Assembly: GCA_012521855.1 (NCBI GenBank)
Contig: JAAYLO010000042.1
Location: forward strand, 1 to 10,201
Length of the DNA: 10,201 nt
Direction of reading: 5' to 3'
Source of the DNA: Halanaerobiaceae bacterium
GTDB taxonomy: Bacteria; Bacillota; Halanaerobiia; Halanaerobiales; DTU029
Of this stretch, positions 6,358-10,201 are shown piece after piece (the first letter of the stretch is position 1; the number at the start of each line of letters is the position of its first letter). The position numbers and the translations under genes are program-made. A model generated the notes under the pieces. It worked only from the letters and a program-made list of their open reading frames with translations, was not told the origin of the DNA and made no database searches.

Positions 6358-6516
6358 GTGTATATTGTATTCCTGATTATCGTCTATTTTCTTTTATTAT
6401 TTTTTTTTAAGCCAGAGGAAGATCAATGGCTTTATAGCTATCTATGGTATCTGGGGAAGATAAGGGGAGCTGATAGAGGGCCGGAAAAGAAGAAGGAAAA
6501 AGAGCTAGAGGTATAG
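6358..6516 (+). CDS. Small single-pass membrane protein, 52 residues
   Basis: I do not recognise this gene. GTG 6358 opens a 52-codon frame ending at TAG 6514-6516. Residues 2-17 are strongly hydrophobic and aromatic (YIVFLIIVYFLLLFFF), a single membrane helix. Next comes a short region with KPEEDQW and several tyrosines and tryptophans, then a charged lysine/glutamate tail ending near KKKEKELEV. A purine-rich AGAGGAGAG at 6341-6349 serves as ribosome site, with slightly long spacing. It sits 42 bases after the DUF441 gene and 83 before the GH95 gene on the same strand. The regular membrane-helix and charged-tail composition, and the way it fills an otherwise empty 284-base gap, favour a real gene, but there is no homology support. 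An in-frame stop at 6331 and no other start upstream fix the GTG as the only reasonable start. Confidence 0.6.
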   Translation: MYIVFLIIVYFLLLFFFKPEEDQWLYSYLWYLGKIRGADRGPEKKKEKELEV

Positions 6517-6599
6517 AAATAAATACATAAAGGCTGAATCTCTAAATCAAAATAAAAACTACCGGTGAGAATAACGGGGATAGAAGGGGATATATAAAA
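6517..6599 (+). other. Leader before the GH95 gene
   Basis: This 83-base purine-rich stretch has no open frame of note, no terminator hairpin and no convincing promoter. AGAAGGGGA at 6582-6590, nine bases before ATG 6600, is a strong ribosome site. A longer gap than elsewhere in the cluster leaves room for an internal promoter that I cannot identify. Confidence 0.5.
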
Positions 6600-8879
6600 A
6601 TGGAAAAACTGAAACTATGGTACAGGAAGGAAGCTGAAAACTGGGAGGAAGCTCTCCCGGTTGGTAACGGCCGTCTAGGTGGAATGGTTTTTGGAAAGGC
6701 AGAAGGGGAAAGAATTCAACTCAATGAAGACTCGGTCTGGTATGGCGGCCCAAAGGACAGAAACAATCCTGATGCCCTGGAGCACCTTGAGGAAATCCGC
6801 CGATTGATATTTGAAGGGAAAATAAGGGAAGCAGAGCAGCTAATCACCCTGACTTTTTCAGCTGTACCTGAAGGACAAAGCATCTATCAGACTCTGGGGG
6901 ACCTTTTCATTGATTTTTCATATAATGAAGGAAGTATTAAAAATTATAAAAGAGAACTGGATTTAAATGAAGGGATTGTAAGGGTCAGTTTTAAAAAAGG
7001 AGATATCAGCTATAAACGTGTAATATTTTCTTCTGCAGTTGATCAGGTTTTAGTTATCCATCTCACAGCAGATAAAGCAGGAAGTATTTCATTTAAATTG
7101 AACCTGAAACGTGATAAATGGATGGACCAGGTTTTACCCGTTGACGGAGACAGCCTGCTTATGAGAGGCCACTGCGGCGGTGAAAACGGCTCTGTTTTTA
7201 GAGCCATGATTAAACTGGTGAATGATGGAGGAGAAGTTTACACCCTGGGTGATAATTTGATGGTCAAAAATGCAGATTCCGTGACTCTCTATTTTGATGC
7301 AGAAACAAGTTTCCGCCATAAGCAGCCGGAATTAATCTGCCGTGACAGAATAAACAGTGCCGTAGAGAAGGGATATATATCCGTATTGGAGGGGCATCTT
7401 GAAGAATATAAAGCCTTGTTTGAGAGGGTTGAACTTGATTTAAATGCTCATGATAATGATGAATTGGCTACTGATGAGAGATTGCAGAGAGTAATAGATG
7501 GAGAAGAAGATCTTTTTTTGATCAGTCTTTTTTTTCAATACGGCCGTTATTTACTGATTTCAAGCAGCAGAAAAGGTTCACTTCCTGCAAATCTCCAGGG
7601 CCTGTGGAATAAAGATATGTGCCCTCCCTGGGATAGTAAGTATACTATAAATATAAATACAGAAATGAATTACTGGCCTGCAGAAAGCTGTAATCTTGCC
7701 GAATGCCATCTGCCCCTCTTTGATTTGATCGAAAGAATGAGAATAAACGGCCGCTGGACAGCAAGAAAAATGTATAATTGCAGGGGTTTTGTTGCCCACC
7801 ACAATACTGATATCTGGGGTGATACTGCTCCGCAGGATATATGTATTACTTCGACATACTGGCCCATGGGAGCAGCCTGGCTCTGCCTGCATCTATGGGA
7901 ACATTATCAGTTCAACCAGAACAGGGATTTTTTAAAAAGGGCTTATCAGACAATGAAAGAGGCAGCTGTCTTTTTTCTGGATTTTCTGGTCAAAGATCCT
8001 GATAGCGGCTATCTGCTTACCTGTCCCACAATTTCTCCAGAAAATACATATATACTGCCGGATGGTGAAAAAGGAGCAATATGCAAAGGGGCCACAATGG
8101 ATACCCAGATAATATATGCATTGTATGAGGCCTGTATAAGTGCTGCAGGGATTCTGAAAACAGATGAGGATTTATCAAAAGAATTTGAGGATGTTCTTAA
8201 ACAGCTGCCTGAACCCCAAATAGGCAGATACGGCCAGATACAGGAATGGAGCCAGGACTATGAAGAGGCAGAACCCGGCCATCGCCATATATCCCATCTT
8301 TTTGCCCTCCACCCCGGAAATCAAATTACTATAGAAAAAACGCCGGAACTGGCTAAGGCATCCAGAATCACACTGGAGAGAAGACTTGCAAATGGGGGAG
8401 GGCATACAGGATGGAGCAGAGCCTGGATAATAAATTTCTGGGCGAGATTACAGGATGGTGAACTCGCCTATGAAAATATATTACAGTTATTGAGAGGATC
8501 TACACTCAAAAATCTGTTCAGCAATCACCCCCCATTTCAGATCGATGGCAATTTAGGCGGGACTGCCGGTATTGCCGAAATGTTGCTGCAAAGTCATGCT
8601 GGAGTAATACATCTCCTGCCTGCATTACCTGGAGCATGGGAAAAGGGTTCTGTTAAAGGCTTAAGGGCAAGGGGTGGTTTTGAAGTTGATATGAAGTGGG
8701 AAAAAGGAAAACTGCTGGAAGCCAGTATAAAATCTCTTTCCGGAAATCAATGTATAGTAAAGAAAGAAGGAAAAATTGAGGTTTACGAGAATAGAAAAAC
8801 AGTGGAATTTAGTGAGGAGAATGATATAATTAAATTTGAGACAAGGAAAAATAAAAGGTATCAGTTAAGATTCATTTAA
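6600..8879 (+). CDS. GH95 alpha-L-fucosidase (cytoplasmic)
   Basis: 759-residue glycoside hydrolase with the whole GH95 architecture: an N-terminal beta domain (about 1-230) opening with ALPVGNGRLGGMVFG and QLNEDSVWYGGP, a helical linker (EEYKALFERVELDL), an (alpha/alpha)6 barrel and a C-terminal beta domain. Residues equivalent to the Bifidobacterium AfcA catalytic set are present: N351 and N353 in NINTEMNYWPAE, general acid E481 in ISPENTY, and D649 in FQIDGNLGG. It would invert and release L-fucose, or possibly L-galactose, from alpha-linked glycans. There is no signal peptide, so the substrate must be an imported oligosaccharide; no transporter or fucose catabolic gene is in the window. 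The start ATG has AGAAGGGGA nine bases upstream. The gene seems more AT-rich than its comAB and dehydrogenase neighbours, which could mean separate acquisition. Linkage specificity is unknown. Confidence 0.93.
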   Translation: MEKLKLWYRKEAENWEEALPVGNGRLGGMVFGKAEGERIQLNEDSVWYGGPKDRNNPDALEHLEEIRRLIFEGKIREAEQLITLTFSAVPEGQSIYQTLGDLFIDFSYNEGSIKNYKRELDLNEGIVRVSFKKGDISYKRVIFSSAVDQVLVIHLTADKAGSISFKLNLKRDKWMDQVLPVDGDSLLMRGHCGGENGSVFRAMIKLVNDGGEVYTLGDNLMVKNADSVTLYFDAETSFRHKQPELICRDRINSAVEKGYISVLEGHLEEYKALFERVELDLNAHDNDELATDERLQRVIDGEEDLFLISLFFQYGRYLLISSSRKGSLPANLQGLWNKDMCPPWDSKYTININTEMNYWPAESCNLAECHLPLFDLIERMRINGRWTARKMYNCRGFVAHHNTDIWGDTAPQDICITSTYWPMGAAWLCLHLWEHYQFNQNRDFLKRAYQTMKEAAVFFLDFLVKDPDSGYLLTCPTISPENTYILPDGEKGAICKGATMDTQIIYALYEACISAAGILKTDEDLSKEFEDVLKQLPEPQIGRYGQIQEWSQDYEEAEPGHRHISHLFALHPGNQITIEKTPELAKASRITLERRLANGGGHTGWSRAWIINFWARLQDGELAYENILQLLRGSTLKNLFSNHPPFQIDGNLGGTAGIAEMLLQSHAGVIHLLPALPGAWEKGSVKGLRARGGFEVDMKWEKGKLLEASIKSLSGNQCIVKKEGKIEVYENRKTVEFSEENDIIKFETRKNKRYQLRFI

Positions 8880-8908
8880 AATCATATAACAATTGAGGGA
8901 TGATAGCA

Positions 8909-10180
8909 GTGAATAAAAATCAAATTAAAGAGATTATCATCAAGGAAGCTGCCATTTCAGAACTACCGGCTCTCCTTACGGGACTGACCAGGGAGAGGAA
9001 GGTATATCTCATTGTTGATAAGAATACTTATCAGGCGGCAGGCAGTTCAATAAGTATGGAACTGAAGAAGACAGGCTTTCAGGTAGAAGAGGTTTTCCTT
9101 AAAGGTGAAAAGATCGTGGCCAATACAGATTATTTCTTCAAATTGTTAAAGGAGCTGAGAAGGGACGGCTATTTCCTGGCCTGCGGTTCAGGGACCATCA
9201 ATGACCTGGCCAGGTTTGTGAGTTTCAAGCTGGAAAAGCCCTATGTCATTGCTGCCACTGCACCTTCCATGGATGGTTATGCCTCTCATGTCTCTCCCAT
9301 CACGGTGGACGGGATCAAGGAGACCTACAATGCGGTTACTCCTGAGGCCATCGTCGCTGACCTGGATGTCCTGAAAACGGCTCCCTGGGAGATGATCCAG
9401 GCCGGTTTCGGGGATCTCCTGGGAAAGATATCAGCACTGCTGGACTGGAAACTGAGCAATATATTATTTGGTGTAGAGCTCCATCAGGAGGCCGTTTCCC
9501 TGGTAGAAGGGGAACTCAGGAGGCTGATAGCTTTAAGGGCTGACCTCAGGTCCAGGACTACAGAGAGTATTGAAACCCTGACAAAGGGCCTGGTCAATTC
9601 AGGGATAGCTATGCAGCTTGTGGGGAATTCCCGGCCTGCTTCAGGTGCAGAACACCATATCTCTCATTTCCTGGAGATGTATGGGGAGATCCACGGCGTG
9701 GAACTTCCTCCCCACGGGATCAAGGTAGCCCTCGGTGAATACTTCGTCTCCCGTCTCTATCTGAAATTGTATGAACTGGATTTTGCAGGACTGGTATATA
9801 TAGATGATTATGAAAGGAGAAGGGAAAGGATCAGGGAAAACTATCTGGAAAGGGCAGTGCCTGTTCTGGAGACACTGGAGGAACGCTGGAATAAAGAGCA
9901 GCTGGATACGGGCTTTTTAAGGAGTAAGGAAAGAGAGATCAAATCCCTCATAGAGGAAAACATGGAATATCTCCAGGAGGTGGAGGATTGTTTGAAGGAA
10001 ACAGGGATTCTGGAAAGGGAAGATATAAGGGCTATAGACAGGGGATGGCTGTTTAAGGCAGTGCAGTCTTCCTTTGAGATCCGGAACCGTTATACGGTGG
10101 CTGTCCTGTTGAGCCAGGTAGGGCTGCTGGAGGAATGGAGCCATGAACTGGTAGATGATTTTGAGAAACTCATTTCCTGA
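8909..10180 (+). CDS. egsA: sn-glycerol-1-phosphate dehydrogenase, AraM/EgsA type
   Basis: 423-residue member of the iron-alcohol dehydrogenase superfamily that would reduce dihydroxyacetone phosphate to sn-glycerol-1-phosphate with NAD(P)H. Seen in order: nucleotide-binding CGSGTINDLARF (93-101), TAPSMDGYAS with D122, GFGDLLGK with D169, the SRPASGAEHHISHFLEM block (H249/H250) and PPHGIK with H269. D169, H249 or H250 and H269 are the expected metal-ligand positions. It is slightly longer than B. subtilis AraM (394), mainly in the charged helical C-terminus. The start is GTG 8909, since GAGGG at 8895-8899 is correctly spaced from it and directly abuts the alternative ATG at 8900. It follows the fucosidase stop by 29 bases, so it is probably co-transcribed. 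In Bacillus the product feeds heptaprenylglyceryl phosphate synthesis through PcrB; no such partner is in view. Confidence 0.92.
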   Translation: MNKNQIKEIIIKEAAISELPALLTGLTRERKVYLIVDKNTYQAAGSSISMELKKTGFQVEEVFLKGEKIVANTDYFFKLLKELRRDGYFLACGSGTINDLARFVSFKLEKPYVIAATAPSMDGYASHVSPITVDGIKETYNAVTPEAIVADLDVLKTAPWEMIQAGFGDLLGKISALLDWKLSNILFGVELHQEAVSLVEGELRRLIALRADLRSRTTESIETLTKGLVNSGIAMQLVGNSRPASGAEHHISHFLEMYGEIHGVELPPHGIKVALGEYFVSRLYLKLYELDFAGLVYIDDYERRRERIRENYLERAVPVLETLEERWNKEQLDTGFLRSKEREIKSLIEENMEYLQEVEDCLKETGILEREDIRAIDRGWLFKAVQSSFEIRNRYTVAVLLSQVGLLEEWSHELVDDFEKLIS

Positions 10181-10201
10181 AACACATTTGAATTATTTTG
10201 A

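Noticed and set aside
1..10201. CRISPR arrays, tRNA or rRNA genes, insertion sequences, attachment sites and riboswitches
   Set aside because: I searched by eye and found no regularly spaced repeats, cloverleaf, transposase or recognisable riboswitch core. Intergenic gaps are all under about 300 bases and mostly explained by promoters, ribosome sites and one terminator.

Overview
The window looks like chromosomal DNA of an anaerobic, low- to mid-GC Gram-positive (Firmicutes) bacterium. The reasons are strong purine-rich ribosome binding sites, frequent GTG starts, a DegS/DegU-type two-component pair, a GH18 protein of the spore-cortex-lytic (YaaH/SleL/YvbX) type, and close matches to Firmicutes family motifs. 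A Clostridia or Halanaerobiia-like host fits best, but I cannot name a species. I see no phage, transposon, tRNA, rRNA or CRISPR signal.

Layout. (1) 128-1896, plus strand: a cytoplasmic DegS-like histidine kinase followed, with a 4-base ATGA overlap, by its NarL/DegU-family response regulator. (2) 1905-3113, minus strand: a membrane-anchored GH18-fold protein. It converges on the regulator with only 8 bases between the stop codons and has its own sigma-A-like promoter near 3213-3242. (3) 3325-4090, plus strand: a self-contained single-gene unit with an extended -10 promoter, a small TalC-type transaldolase and a clear intrinsic terminator. (4) 4159-10180, plus strand: six closely spaced genes. 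They encode phosphosulfolactate synthase (ComA), a divergent 2-phosphosulfolactate phosphatase-like protein (ComB family), a DUF441/UPF0756 membrane protein, a 52-residue single-pass membrane peptide, a cytoplasmic GH95 alpha-L-fucosidase, and an AraM/EgsA-type sn-glycerol-1-phosphate dehydrogenase.

How the genes may work together. ComA and ComB are consecutive steps from phosphoenolpyruvate plus sulfite to sulfolactate, and an 8-base overlap suggests they are translationally coupled. In methanogens this leads to coenzyme M; in some spore-forming Firmicutes sulfolactate itself accumulates in spores. A sequence resembling a late mother-cell sporulation promoter lies ahead of comA, and a cortex-lytic-type GH18 gene is nearby, so a sporulation link is a reasonable inference but is not proven. 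The adjacent DUF441 and small membrane proteins have unknown roles. The fucosidase and the glycerol-1-phosphate dehydrogenase may be a second module joined by read-through; their pairing resembles the placement of araM in the B. subtilis arabinose operon.

Several starts were moved from the longest open frame to a downstream codon with properly spaced Shine-Dalgarno sequence (128, 3113, 3400, 4159, 5030, 8909).
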